In this document: positions 20,526-32,374 of the stretch, piece by piece
Layout: the number at the start of each line of letters is the position of its first letter
How positions within the stretch are numbered: the first letter of the stretch is position 1
DNA from: Liopterus haemorrhoidalis
Taxonomy: Eukaryota; Arthropoda; Insecta; Coleoptera; Dytiscidae
Assembly: GCA_963971575.1 (NCBI GenBank)
Contig: OZ020611.1
Location: forward strand, 178,624,071 to 178,688,070
Direction: 5' to 3'
DNA: 64,000 nt
Notes under the pieces: generated by a model
What the model was told of the DNA's origin: nothing
The model's input: only the letters and a program-made list of their open reading frames with translations
Databases searched by the model: none
Made by a program: the position numbers and the translations under genes

Positions 20526-21203
20526 AAATAACAGAACAGTTATTAAACAATAAGTCAATTAATAAGACACGTTCTATTACATTACATTTATTATTACTAC
20601 TATTATCTCCAGATGGGCGAGAACAAGTGTTGTAAAGGCATCTGGAGATTTTAAACTCATCCAAGAATCATTTCTGCACAATATGCTGCTCTAGTCAGTC
20701 AAAAGGCTCGCGAGCGAACCGATGATTCGCGAGCAAAGCCTGGCAAGTTACAGGTCTTTTGAATAAACGCCCTTGTTACTTTTTTGGACAGTTAGTGGTA
20801 AAATTGCCAAATTTTGATATTCTGCGAGGCAACTTTCAAAGAAATTTAGAGGGCGTCACGATCGCGAAAAATAGTGGCTCATGGATGACTTGAACCAGGT
20901 TTCTTTGTGTATGAACCAGTTCGCTGATGACGCTTTATAGCGTAATTAATAGTGTTGTTAGCTGTATCTAATACGCCAGCAATATTCGAATACTACGATC
21001 ATATTCATGTAAGGACACGTTTTTGGGTCACGTTTAGATTTTATTTCACTAAAAAACATTTGCAAGTGTTTAGATATTGCTAAAATGGGTATCTAATGTC
21101 CAAAATTGTATTTAAAACCGAGTTATTTGTGTTAAAATATGTTTACTTAATATGTGATATCATATACTCTTCGTTCAAGCGGGCATTATTCTAAAAATAA
21201 TTA
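20526..21203. other. unannotated, two small hairpins
   Basis: TCTCCAGATG/CATCTGGAGA (about 20607-20649) and GGCTCGCGAGC/GATTCGCGAGC-type pairing (about 20704-20745) are visible. There is no gene. Confidence 0.3.
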
Positions 21204-22623
21204 TGCCATGAGTTCAAAAAGAAATTACATAAGGGTTGGCTGTGGAAAAATAAAATAAGGTGGACTGCAAGCTTTAACTGTCAATTAATTAGCTGTCATC
21301 ACTGTTGTTGTCATAAGTTTCTAATGAAAATTCAATTAAGCTACAATTAGAATGGTTTTTACAATAGAACACAAAAAATTTATGATGGAATCATTTTTTC
21401 GAAATGGTGTTCGAGTGAACGGCGAAAGGATTTACAGTGCGGTGTCATGTTTAGAGGAATTTCGACTACATTTTCCAGATATTGCTTTCCTTGAAGGAGA
21501 TTTTTACAGCGCACTTAAAGGATGTGTTGATTTATTCCAAGATACAGGGAAGCATTACTCATATAGATAGAACTGGAACGCCAAGAGTTCGTAATCAAAA
21601 TACAGTTGATGATGTTCGTCAACGTATGAACGAGCAACTCACTACATCTCTACGTACACTGTCGCAAGAGACTGGTTTATCACTAAGAACTTGCTATAAT
21701 ATTGTCAAAAAAGATTTAAAGCTGTTCCCATACAAAATTCTTGCTTTACATGAGTTGCTGCTAGCAGATCACAATAGGCAAATTGTGTTTTGCCTGGGGT
21801 TCCAACAAAATTTAATTAATAATGATGATTTGTTAAATTTGACGTTTCTTTTCTGATTAGGCCTGGTTCACCCTTTCGGGGTACTCCCCTTCACCCGTTA
21901 AAAGTGGGTGTTTGGATTGCTGTGTCTCGAAGACGTACTATCGGACCCATACTTTTCCACGAAACTGTTACTGCTCAGAGATACCGGAATATTGTACAAG
22001 AATTTATTAATCAGCTTCATGAGGATGAGCTCCGGCAAGGCTACTTCCAACAGGATGGCGCGACTGCCCACCCCGCTCAAGAGACCATCAATTACCTTCG
22101 TGAATTTTTTGACGATCGAATAATTAGTTTACGTTCAAATCCAGAATTTCCACCTACATCACCAGATTTGACTATTTTAGATTACTTTACTTTCCCTTAT
22201 TAAGACTCCTATTAACAATATCGAGGAGCTGCAAAACATAATTACCGAACAGTGTGCCAATACAACTTCTCAAATTCTTATAAATGCTTTTATTAGTATG
22301 AAAAGACGATTAAATTTGTGTCTGCAGGAAAACGGTGGTCATTTTGAACAGGTTCTTTAGTATTTTATGTTTATTTTTCTTGTATAAATTTGTATTTATT
22401 GTATATAATGTATAAATTTGTATTGAGCTGGATAATATGGTTGTATAGACTCATGGCCAATAAAACAATATAATTAAAAAAAAAAATAAAAAATTATTTC
22501 CAATTTTAATGATTACAAAGGCTATGCCTAAACGTTAGTCAATTGTTGTATAAAGCTTGCAATAGACATAATTTTATTTTTCCACAGCCAACCCTTATGT
22601 AATTTCTTTTTGAATTCATGGTA
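21204..22623. mobile_element. mariner-superfamily element with about 68-bp TIRs
   Basis: Left end CCATGAGTTCAAAAAGAAAT and the complement of the right end CCATGAATTCAAAAAGAAAT continue to match through TTGGCTGTGGAAAAATAAAA for about 68 bp. TA is at the left flank (21202-21203). It contains the pseudogene at 21352-22360. A 200-bp internally deleted relative is at 62772-62971. Confidence 0.8.
21352..22360 (+). pseudogene. mariner-superfamily transposase, broken
   Basis: The N-terminus MVFTIEHKKFMMESFFRNGV is open to 21570. After a +1/-1 shift (about 21550) the HTH part reads VRQRMNEQLTTSLRTLSQET and LSLRTCYNIVKKDLKLFPYK. A deletion near 21840-21900 removes the region that should carry the first catalytic Asp. 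The core resumes at 21904 with GVWIAVSRRRTIGPILFHET, then GYFQQDGATAHPAQETINYL (second Asp) and PPTSPDLTILDYF (third acidic position), and ends ENGGHFEQVL stop at 22360 after another frame change near 22200. The order and length fit insect mariner-like transposases of the WPPRSPDLTPLDFF type. Not functional. Confidence 0.8.
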
Positions 22624-22689
22624 TTACGGGTTTAGGAATTCAGAAAATTACTAGAGCACGGGAGTGTAAATTTCTAAAATCACTTGAGG

Positions 22690-22780
22690 ACGGGGTGCGC
22701 AAGATATTTAATACGGGCCATTTGAAAATTAGTCTTGGTCCAAATCAGGCCCATGAGCCGTATCTTGGACACCACTGTTA
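22690..22780. repeat. hAT-type terminal fragment
   Basis: The complement begins CAGTGGTGTCCAAGATACGG and continues with GGGCCTGATTTGGACC, the look of a hAT MITE end. No partner was found. Confidence 0.45.
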
Positions 22781-23637
22781 TAAGTTTGTACCAATGCCAT
22801 TTACGGGGTATTTTTCTTTTTTTTTTACCGGAAGTACAATATTAAAATTTTTATTTAGCAATATCACATATTAATTTTACTAACTACAATCGATTTATTA
22901 AATCCACGGTAATCTGTTTTTTGTTGATTAGATCAAATGCAAGTGTGACAATTTCGGCAAAAGCAGTATCCCAGAGGTTAAACGAGAACCAAGCTATGAA
23001 ACAACAGAACTAATTTGAACGACTATCGTTTCTTACCATAACTATGGGTATCTATGGAGATACGCTATTATAACGTATCGTTTTCAAACGGGAATCAGGT
23101 CCCCAAACTGCTCCTGATTCACCAAGTGGCACGCCTTCGTTCTTCCCAAAATCACGTCTATTGAACTGTCAATAATTGGCGATCAAGTTTATAATTTACA
23201 GATCCGCCCCGGATTAGCTTACGATCACCAGATGGTGAAGAAAACAATGGGAATATGCTTTCTCTACGATCACTACAGAATTTAACAATTCTAAAATCAG
23301 TTTTGACTACATAAAGTTAATATTCTAACATAAGAGTTGGAATGTTATCCTAAAGCATTTATCTTCTTATGCATTTTGCGTGTATTTCATTCCTTCACTA
23401 GTGAAGGAATAATTATTCCATGCTCGTTGTCAGAATACATTAAACAAATGCAAGTTTTTTTTTTTAAATAAACCTAAAAATTTTACAAAAAACTAAATAA
23501 AAAAATAAGTTTAATTAATTAATTAAATTGTTATGTAATATAAATTATTTGTTAAAATAATTATTTGTTAATTTTTTTCTGGTGGAGAAAGTAGGGCCTT
23601 AGTTACAGACCCTACTTTACACAGAATAGTATATTCC
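22781..23637. other. unannotated stretch
   Basis: AT-rich, with no recognisable element. A small palindrome TTCCTTCACTAGTGAAGGAA lies near 23391. Confidence 0.35.
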
Positions 23638-25985
23638 GTTAGAGGTCTGCACGAGCTCGGGCTTGGCCCGTGGGCCCAGGCCCGACTGATATGTATTATA
23701 TTATATATTATTATTATAAGAAAGGGAGGGAAGAGAGAAGGATACCCAGAAGACTGGAGGGAAGGAATAATAATTCCCATCCACAAAAAAAGAATGCAGG
23801 AATAGCGCAGGTAATTACAGAGGATTAACCCTGATGAGCACGGCATACAAAGTGTATGCGACAGTGCTAAATAAGAGGCTAGTGGAGGAAATAGAATATA
23901 AAGATATATTAGAGGAGACGCAGTCAGGTTTTAGGAAGGGAAGAGGGGCGATAGATAACATATACACGATAAACCACATAGTGGCTGAGAGAATAAAGAG
24001 GAAAAGAGGGAAGGTGTATATGGTATTTATCGACCTTAAGGCTGCCTTTGACAAACTGGACAGGCAAGAATTGTGGGAAGTATTGGAAAGAAGGGGTGTA
24101 AAGGAAGAAATGATAAGAAGGATTAAAAAAATATAGGAGACGAGGTGCAAGGTGAAGGTGGGAGAAGAAGAGTCCGAAAGCTTTTGGGTAAATAAGGGGG
24201 TGAGGCAGGCCTGTCCGTTGAGCCCAACATTATTTAATATATACGTAGCTGACTTGGAAGAAACAATGAGGAAGGGGCAAGACGGAGGAGTGGTGGTGGG
24301 AAGGAAGAAGTATTGGACAATAGGGTACGCAGATGACCTGACTCTGATGGCAGAGAATGAGCAGGGACTAAAGAGGATGATGGTCAGAGCGGACAAGTAC
24401 TTTAGAAGAAAAAAACTGGAGGTAAACAGAGATAAAACGAAGGTGATGGTGTTTGGAAAGGGGGGAGGAAAGAGAAAGAATATAAGATGGGAATGGTCAG
24501 GGACAGAAATTGAAGAGGTAAAGAGTATGAAGTACCTCGGATATGTTCTAACGAGGAACAACAGAGCAGAGCAGCATGTTAGAGAAAGGGTGAAGAAAGC
24601 AAGAATGGTTATGGGGAAGCTATGGAGCATAGGAGAGAGGAGGTTTGACGACGATATCAGGTGGAGAATGAAATTGTTTGACGGGATTGTGAAGAGTATC
24701 CTTATGTACGGAGTAGAGATCTGGGGATGGAAAGAATGGGAGATAGTAGAAAGGGTACAATAGGGATACATGAGATGGATTATGGGATTAGACAGAACGA
24801 CACCAGGATATATAGTGAGAGAGGAAATGAAGAGGGAAAAGCGAGAGTAGGAGCCGGGGCGAGGGCGGCGAAGTATGAGGAGAAAATCAGGAGGGACGAA
24901 AGAAGGAAGATATTAAGAGAATGCTGGGAAGAAAGAATGAAGGAAGAACAAAAAGGTAAACTGTCGGAATGGGGAGAAACAAGGAAAGAGTACTATTGGA
25001 GATGTGGGATGGACATAAGGGAAGCTGAGCGAAAGAGAAATGGAGGAAGAAACATAGTAGAAGAATTGAGAAGGAGAGACAAGGAGGTACAGGAGCAGGA
25101 AAGAACAGTAAGAATAGACAATTCAAGGAATGTGAAAAGGTATAGGGAGATAAGGACGGTAGGAATACCTAAATATTTGAAAGGGAGGAGAGGAAAGGCA
25201 GGGGGCAGAGTTAGAAGGATTGCCAGATTAAGATGCGGAAATGAAGAACGGAGTAGTAGGTATTGGGCAAAACCGGAGGATAGGGTATGCAGAATGTGTA
25301 GATAGGATGAAGAATCCTTGGAACATCTTACAAAAAGATGTGGAAAGATGACAAAATGGGAGGGAGAGATAAAGGGGCTGTTGAGTGAAGAAGGAAAGGG
25401 AGAAAGGTTGGCGAGAGTACTCGAGGAAAGAAGGAAGGAATGCGGAGAGGTAAGACAGAACTGAGTACAGGAAGGAAGAAAGAGGCAGTGGAGGAGGAAA
25501 GAAAAGAGGGAAGAGAAGCGAAGAAAGAGGGGAAGAAGAACTGGAGTCAAGAAGGAAGGAGACCGGAGACGGAAGCCGAAAAGAGATTACGAAGAAAGAG
25601 ATGAACACCGGAGGTAGAAGGTAGAAGAAGAAGAAGAAGAAAGAAAATCATAAAATGTATATTATATTATTTTATTTTATTTTATTAGTATTATGATTAT
25701 TTTTTCTCAATGTAATAGTTAAAACCCTATACGCCGCAAGGCCTAGGGGAAATAAAGAATTATATATATTATTATATTCGGGCTCGGGCAAGATAAAAAC
25801 AATAATATCTTTAAATAATATATTTTTAAACCTTCGTTAAAAAATATATATATTTTTTTTAATTTCTAGTTTTATAATTATTACAAATTTTAAGCAATTT
25901 TTGTATCATAATATTTTTTTAACGAGGTTTATACGAGGTTTTAACGAACTTAAAATTTTGTCGGCTTCGGGCCGGGTAGATGCAA
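23638..25985. mobile_element. GC-patch element split by a LINE
   Basis: GTCTGCACGAGCTCGGGCTT then GGCCCGTGGGCCCAGGCCCG (about 23646-23685), and CGGGCTCGGGCAAGAT (25782) with CGGCTTCGGGCCGGGTAG (about 25962), look like two pieces of one non-autonomous element that the LINE at about 23705-25780 interrupted. Flanking TATTATATT words at both LINE ends may be its target duplication. Confidence 0.45.
23727..25460 (+). pseudogene. LINE reverse transcriptase ORF, lightly damaged
   Basis: The RT domain starts GYPEDWREGIIIPIHKK (about 23740), shifts once near 23800, then continues NYRGLTLMSTAYKVYATVLN, QSGFRKGRGAIDNIYTINHI, VFIDLKAAFDKLD, GVRQACPLSPTLFNIYVADL and GYADDLTLMAEN (catalytic YADD at about 24324). 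The thumb and C-terminal domain run on to 24763, then after a frame change near 24840 to a Cys-containing tail RIARLRCGNEERSSRYWAKP with VCRMCR and further EHLTKRC. In-frame stops at about 24134, 24761 and 25303 are all TAG. The 5' half (endonuclease) is missing. It has a purine-rich 3' region and an AATAAAG end at about 25750. The clade is uncertain. Confidence 0.8.
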
Positions 25986-27082
25986 TAATTGTATTAATAT
26001 TTAATGCTTTTATTTTGTCGAGCAGTGTAGTTGATTATAAAAATTATTATTCCTCGAATGATTTTAAATAGATTTTCGAACCTTTATAAACATCTACCTT
26101 TCAAGGTCTGTTTGGTAATGTAATAAAATAGTTGGGGTAAAATTTATTAGTAACAGTAATCAAAACAATTTTCTAAGTAATAACTAGAAATGGAACTGTA
26201 ATGAGGTTTGAAGTAATATAGGAACATATCTACTTCTGATAATAGCGCGCCGTTTAAATTAATGACAGTGAAACGATGTTGCTCCTGTCACATATGTAAC
26301 CAACTTAACGTGACAGTATATCCAGTTGCACAGAAAAGATCGATATGACTATTCATGCTGTCTGACAACTGACATACCAGTATTAATATCACAATTGAAT
26401 ACAGTGTAGATAATGAAATGTGAACACTACATCATATATTTTTTTATTAGGTGACATTATTTATTAGAGATAGAAGAAAGCTCATAGGAACTTATTTAAG
26501 GTTTTTGACTTTAGTTACTATATTAATTAAGAATATAGAAACTACAATAAGGCAGGTAAACTGATTATATTTCAGTCTACCACTACACAGGCTCCGGTAC
26601 ACCTGCACAGATCTCTCCGACGCAGTCATATCAAATGAAATATATTTACTTCAGTCGCATGTACAGGCAAAAATAATTGTACAGGTTTATCATCTTACAC
26701 CTTCCGGTATAACAGACAGGTATGCCTGTTCAAGTTTATCACACAGATATACCTGTACAGGTTCCGTAACGTAGCTTGATACTTAAAACATGAATGCGCA
26801 GTGAACTCATTTCTGTTACACTAAATGTCTGTTTCCCTCTACAAATCTCACAGATCTTTCTATGATATGTTACGGAACTCAAACGTGTGTAGCGGACCTT
26901 TAGTAGGTAAATACTAAAAATATTGGCGATTGGACATCTGTCATTTAATGTCAATAGTAATAATAAATACACAACTGCAACTTGTCGTTTGCAAACGAAA
27001 TTTGCGTTATAGTTTGTGCTAGAAAACTGAAACGATAAAACGGGAAAGTAATAAATTTACTACTTTTATTATCTACATATAC
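25986..27082. other. unannotated stretch
   Basis: Contains several CCTGTACAGG-type palindromes (about 26680-26765) reminiscent of the TIRs at 45.9 and 47.1 kb, but no paired ends. No gene was recognised. Confidence 0.3.
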
Positions 27083-27882
27083 CTAGTCTTACCATAAATA
27101 CTGTCACACAGTTTTCAATGAAATTCCGCAAGATGTTTAAAGATATTTTAATTTTCTTTTAGTACAAAATGCATACATATGTTTTTAAGACTTTACGGCC
27201 ACCCCTCAATAGAATTACGAAGAATTTTATGAAAAGATTTTCATCAAAAGATTATTAATATTGAGAAGGCTTTTAACTGTCAAGATGACAGGGTGTAAGC
27301 TACAAGTTCTCGAGAAGCTCATGAGAAGGCGGGAGGCAGGACGGGCCATTGCCTTGTTTGAGTTATGGTATGTTGGAGCGGGAGCTATGACAATATCACT
27401 AAGCTTCATTTTAATGAGAAAGGGGTAAAAATGTCAGTCTATTAGGAAATTGTGTTGAAGGTGATAATTAAAGAACCGAACAACTTCATCTTCGTTGGTT
27501 ACCACTAGAGCGTCCAGCTAAATTCATCGCCAGTCCATATGGCGGCGACTGCGCAGCAGTGGCTTAAAAGTTATTTAGCTTCAGAACATGGCCTGCAAGA
27601 AGAAACACCCTAATATCGCTGGTCTGAAACGCTCCCTGATGAAGGCAGAGAAGGGTTTTCCTTTAAAAACCCTTCGTAATTCTATTGACGAGTGGCCGCA
27701 GACTTAAGAGCTGTGTTATTACACAGCTCTTAAGTCTGCAGCCAGAGATGGTCATTCTGAAAACTGTTTGGCGTTTCTTGTTTAAGATGCATATATGTAT
27801 CATGTACTAAAAGAAAATCTACCTTTACGCTTCTTGTAGAATTTTATTCAATGTTGTGACAGAGAATTTATGGTAAGACTAG
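27083..27882. mobile_element. foldback element, about 100-bp imperfect TIRs
   Basis: Ends CTAGTCTTACCATAAAT (27083-27099) and its complement (27866-27882) continue as diverged inverted repeats through TTTTCTTTTAGTACA to about 27185 and from about 27775. An inner inverted pair, TCAATAGAATTACGAAG and its complement, lies at 27207 and 27670. It has no transposase. Confidence 0.65.
27698..27739. other. perfect 19-bp hairpin with 4-nt loop
   Basis: GCAGACTTAAGAGCTGTGT (27698-27716) is followed after TATT by its exact complement (27721-27739). It lies near the inner edge of the right arm of the foldback element. Confidence 0.9.
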
Positions 27883-28839
27883 ATATAAAATTTAATAAAT
27901 GGATTTTAAACAATAATGCAAAATAAAATATTTAACCACTGTTATTTCATTCCTAGGAATGTAAGTGCCACTTTTAGCTTCTGTAATTAAATATAACTAA
28001 GTAAACAAATGTTATGACCCATTTACATCTCTCATAGGTATGGGAAAAGTTTTCTTTTTAAACTTTTCGTATTGACAAGTACAAACTTTTCAATTAAACT
28101 CTAGCAACCAAACATTTCAAATACGTAATAACTTTATTCACAAAGATGTCACTTATGTCACCCTTCAAAAACAACTTAGATCAAAATGTAATTACCAAAC
28201 TGGATAAAAGCACCATTAGGAGTTCATAAATATTAAATCTAGTTTGACATTCAAGCACATATCCCAAATACGTCGTAAACAGGTAAACACAACCTTAATA
28301 TCGATCCTGCAATGATACCAATAAAACAAAACATAAACATATCAGATATCGCATGTTACCAATTACCTTGAGTATGTTTCCAGAAAACAAGTGCCTGTGC
28401 GAATACATCGTTCAAGTCCAGCAATTTATAACACTTGTTTTAAAAATAACACACTTTCGATTCACCATTCACTAGATGCAACACTTAAAGTCGAAGCACT
28501 TTGGAACACTTACATTCATCATTTATAAAATCAAGAACTAATTATGCAATATTTATTGAATCTAATCTTACTTAAATACAGTATTAACTAGTAACAGTAC
28601 GTACTAAACACAATAAAGTTATATTAATCACTGTTTGGTTCTGAGCATTTAATCTATCGCTTTCTTGTTACCACGCGTTATAAATATATCTGTATCTCAG
28701 AATAAAAGTGTATTGGTTCACATTATAACAAGTTTACAGGAGATCAATTCGAAAATTTTAAATCCTATTTCCATACATCGATTTATTAGTATTATTACAA
28801 TAAGTACCTTGGTATAATCCTATCAACTTCAAGATGACA
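27883..28839. other. unannotated stretch
   Basis: AT-rich. No open frame, inverted ends or known repeat were recognised. Confidence 0.35.
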
Positions 28840-29310
28840 TTACTTGCAAAATAAACTAGGGAAAAAGAGGAATGACAAGGTTACTACAAAAACCAACAAA
28901 AGCATTTACAAGATCATACTAAAAAGCATATGCACGTATGGAACGGAAGTTTGGGAGATTAATAAGATAGATAAAGAAAGATTAAGTGTAGTAGTCATGG
29001 ATTTCTGGAAGAGGAGTTGTGTTATCTCGAGGCTTGCTCGTATACGAAATGAGCAAAAATTAGAGACAAAATAGGTTACACCAGTACATATCTGATAACA
29101 TTAAAAAGAAAAGACTTTCTTGGTTTGAACATTTGCAACGAATGTGCTACGGTCCAAAAGAATATGGGATTGGGTACCAGAAGTCCTCAGAAGACCTGGA
29201 AGACCTCTAAGATCCTGGAAGACCTCTAAGATCCTGTATATGAAGCAATGCAGAAGAGAGGTCTATTCCAGGGGAAAAGAAATGTAACAACGGTAGTGTG
29301 AGGAAGCGCC
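28840..29310 (+). pseudogene. LINE C-terminal fragment
   Basis: The frame 28844-29074 reads LGKKRNDKVTTKTNKSIYKI and SICTYGTEVWEINKIDKERL, then WKRSCVISRLARIRNEQ. This is the post-RT region with the YG.E.W signature of insect LINEs. After a stop, other frames give RLSWFEHLQRM and a GRP-like block, then AMQKRGLFQGKRN. Multiple stops and shifts show an old fragment. The RT itself is absent. Confidence 0.65.
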
Positions 29311-29327
29311 ATCTATGAGTGGACGTA

Positions 29328-30010
29328 CAGTGGATATTGTTTATAACGACATATCGGTTTTTGCAACGAAATTTCAAAGTCCCGGCCAGAAACATATCTT
29401 TTTATACGTGAGGCTTATCGCTTATAACGACATATTACGACGAAATTAATATAACGATAAAAAATGGCTTGAAATTTGGGTCAAATTATCTTTTATAACG
29501 ACGGATTACCACAGCCTAACGCGAAAACGCCGGAGAAGTACCGAATTGGCTAGGGAAATTGCCGAGTTTTGAAAAAGCAAGGCGAAATGCGACAGATAAA
29601 CATATTCACTCAGTGGTTAACTACGAGTTGAAGGTACGTCATCGACGTTGATATGGCGGAACGAAAAGCATTAATGTAAAATTTTCAAATATTGATGAAG
29701 AATTCGAAACGAAGGAGGATATGATGGAAGATGATATTTTAGCTGGGTCAGGTCAAAATTTGGAGTTATAATAATAAACAACGACTAAGTAGAAATGGAA
29801 GCAACTACCGAGTTTCAAACACCTACTCTAAAGAACGCATTTTCAGCAGTTGAAACAATTTAGCATTTCACGTATAATCAAAATTTAAAAGAGTCTAAAA
29901 CAGTTTTAGTACATTTTAGTGCCTGGAGAACATTTGGAAAAAATTATTGAAAAAAATCTTTTTAGAAAACCAAAAATCACAAAAACAAACCAAAATGACA
30001 GATTTTTTTG
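29328..30010 (+). pseudogene. pogo/Tigger-like remnant
   Basis: CAGTGGATATTGTTTATAAC is preceded by TA. Repeated TTATAACGAC words (29353, 29422, 29493) are typical of insect pogo/Tigger terminal regions. Further on, short frames read FSNIDEEFETKEDMMEDDIL and, broken by stops, FQTPTLKNAFSAVETI, which resemble the acidic C-terminal part of Tigger-type transposases. No core DDE domain remains. This is a moderate-confidence family call. Confidence 0.45.
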
Positions 30011-30189
30011 TCAAAATTTAAATGTATATACATACATACATACGTATGTAAAATTATGTAAGTGTTAAGTTGTTTGTAAAATAAACTTGCTAAACAAAAA
30101 TTTTAAAAAATATTATTTTTGCTTTTAATACGTATTTAATTTAAAATTTTCGCGCAATGTCTTTTTTTGAAGTCTTGGTATTTTCCCTA

Positions 30190-30318
30190 TATGTTGGTCC
30201 AAGTAACTGCAAAGGTCAAATTTTAACTCTGATCAACCAACAACCAACAGATCAATAAACAAACACATGAATGACGGTATAAGGTATTTTTGGTCATACC
30301 TGCGAAACCCTAAAAAGC
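30190..30318. repeat. dispersed repeat family A, fragment
   Basis: Contains ACACATGAATGACGGTATAA and ends TTGGTCATACCTGCGAAACC CTAAAAA, matching the end of copies at 37380-37412 and the complement of 3003-3045. Confidence 0.7.
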
Positions 30319-30929
30319 AAAATCCAATACTTCAGTCACATAATGACAACATTCTAAATAAATTGTTTTACAAGTAATCATACAAAGGAAGACAGAAGAA
30401 AAAGAAGACTTAAAAGAAGAAATAATATCTAGGTGAAAAAATATCCGAAACCGGTATGGGGTAAACACAATTTCACTATTCCGTGCAGTTGTATCCAAAA
30501 TAAAATAAGCTCTAATGATGAGTACGATAGCAACAAAAGAAGAATTGTTTGGTCACATTAATAGAATATTTTTTATAGATGACAAAATTACAAAATAAAT
30601 AAAAATTGTTCTATAAAAGTACCACATCAAGAGTTCAGAAATAATAACAAAACCACAAAATTTGCTTTTGGTTGTATCGGCTTTTCTTTATTGTTATCTG
30701 ATAAAATGTGACCTAGATCTTTTACAGAATAGTGGATTAAAATTTGAGATAACTGGTAATAATGTGTCAATTTTACGGAAATTTAGCCATAACTTAAATG
30801 TAAATCAGGATATTTTGTCCATATAATCAATTTTTTCCAAGAAATCTGTGGAAAGCAAAACTAATCACATTTTTGATACGTAAATATACACGATGGGATA
30901 TTTTTTTTTTCCAAGTCTAATAATTACAA
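30319..30929. other. unannotated stretch
   Basis: AT-rich with no recognisable gene or repeat end. Confidence 0.35.
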
Positions 30930-31100
30930 GTGCCACCACCAGAACAAAGGTTTGAAAGTCCCGCCTATTTAAACTAGTTAGTAATTTCACCAGCAGATGT
31001 CACACTGGTATTTGTTTGAGTGATCAACTTTAAACTCATCAGTATAGGTTTGCACTGACGATGATGAAATTTTCATCCCAAATAAAAAAAAAAAAGAAAA
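30930..31100 (+). repeat. possible retroposon 3' end
   Basis: GTCCCGCCTATTTAAACTAG leads to TTTGCACTGACGATGATGAA, ATTTTCATCC and an AAATA plus poly(A) tract (about 31079-31095). This is the layout of a LINE or SINE 3' end. The family was not recognised. Confidence 0.35.
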
Positions 31101-31972
31101 GCGGGCTGCTTAAGTCCCACCCTGTAATTAAAAACTTGAATGACTTTTTATTTATTTTTGTGTTTCATTTGTAGTTTTACTTCCTTATTTGTTAAAATAA
31201 ACCAACATTATTAAAATTAATAAAAATAAAATTTCTGTGGAACATGGTTTTTTTTATTTTATAAAATTCCGTGCCTCAAAGAGTTAAACGCATTTAAAAT
31301 ATGGTCTGACAATATTTATATGTTTATATTTATTGTTCCTTCCTGTTGCAAATTCTGTTAAATTTAGACCATTTTATAAACAAATGCAACTGCACAAAAA
31401 TGTAAACAACGAATTTCTCCGCATCTCACGTTTGACAACTTTGTGCAAACAATAAACTAAATGTAGATTATATTCAAAATGTAATTTACCAGTTTCTGCT
31501 TACACTAAAACAATGATGAAAACTATGAATTTACATTGTTTTCAGATTTGTCTGTCTGTTTGTACACTAGATATTTGGGCCAAACGGCTGACACTAAACT
31601 TTTTGTCTGCGTGCAACCAAAGTATTGTTTGCGTAAAATATCAGAAAGCTTCTAAACCGGATTTCCAAGTTTGTTGATGAGTTAGGAGACTATACGAATA
31701 CCAATCATTTTATACAATTTTATGTGTTTAATGCATAAATTAACAACATTTATTTATACTTTGTTAACACATTATTAATTTATCTCAGTTTGACAGAATT
31801 TTGAGTTGCTGTTTAACAATAATATTCAGTATAATTGGAATTTAAATTTTGCCAACCTAAAGTAATAAAATATGCTGTCAACAGGGGAAGCAGTGCTGCC
31901 AATCAAAAACTGTAGTACAAATTTAACGTCGGCATCAACAAAGGTTTGGGCTACTTTTTTTTTATATAGGAA
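31101..31972. other. unannotated; weak repeat A similarity near 31545-31620
   Basis: GTCTGTCTGTTTGTAC and GGGCCAAACGGCTGACACT echo repeat family A. Otherwise nothing was recognised. Confidence 0.3.
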
Positions 31973-31980
31973 CTTACAAT

Positions 31981-32175
31981 CAGAGCCGCAGTAAGGAAAA
32001 CTTGCGCTGGGGCAAAACCGTGTTTTGGCGCCCTTGGCAAATAAATAAGAGATGAGCAAAAAAAAAAGTCCTCACCTGCGCAATATGGCGCCCCTTAGTC
32101 AAGCTCGTCAGCGCCCTTTTCCTTACTGCGCTAGGGGCCGTCGCCCCCTCCACCCCCCCCCTTACTGCGGCTCTG
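31981..32175. mobile_element. 195-bp hAT MITE with perfect 8-bp target duplication
   Basis: Inverted ends CAGAGCCGCAGTAAGG (31981) and CTTACTGCGGCTCTG (to 32175) are flanked by identical CTTACAAT copies at 31973-31980 and 32176-32183. This is an 8-bp duplication as made by hAT transposases. The interior is G/C-tract-rich and non-coding. It is related to the element at 12723-13036. Confidence 0.9.
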
Positions 32176-32374
32176 CTTACAATGGATAGTTACAAAAAAA
32201 TTCTTACCCCACCCGAAATTAAGGACGTAGCTAGAAATATATCATAATAATTCGTTTAGAAATAACCAGAACTTGTATATAAATAGTTATCGATAGTTTT
32301 CATAATAGCAGCATGCAAATAACATTTGAATATAAGTATTTATGAAATACTATGAAAACTAAGCTATCTGTAGC

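Noticed and set aside
23815..24771. 318-codon open frame on the minus strand
   Set aside because: It lies exactly opposite the LINE reverse transcriptase. Its hydrophobic Leu/Ser/Phe content is the mirror of the purine-rich coding strand. The plus strand has ordered RT motifs.
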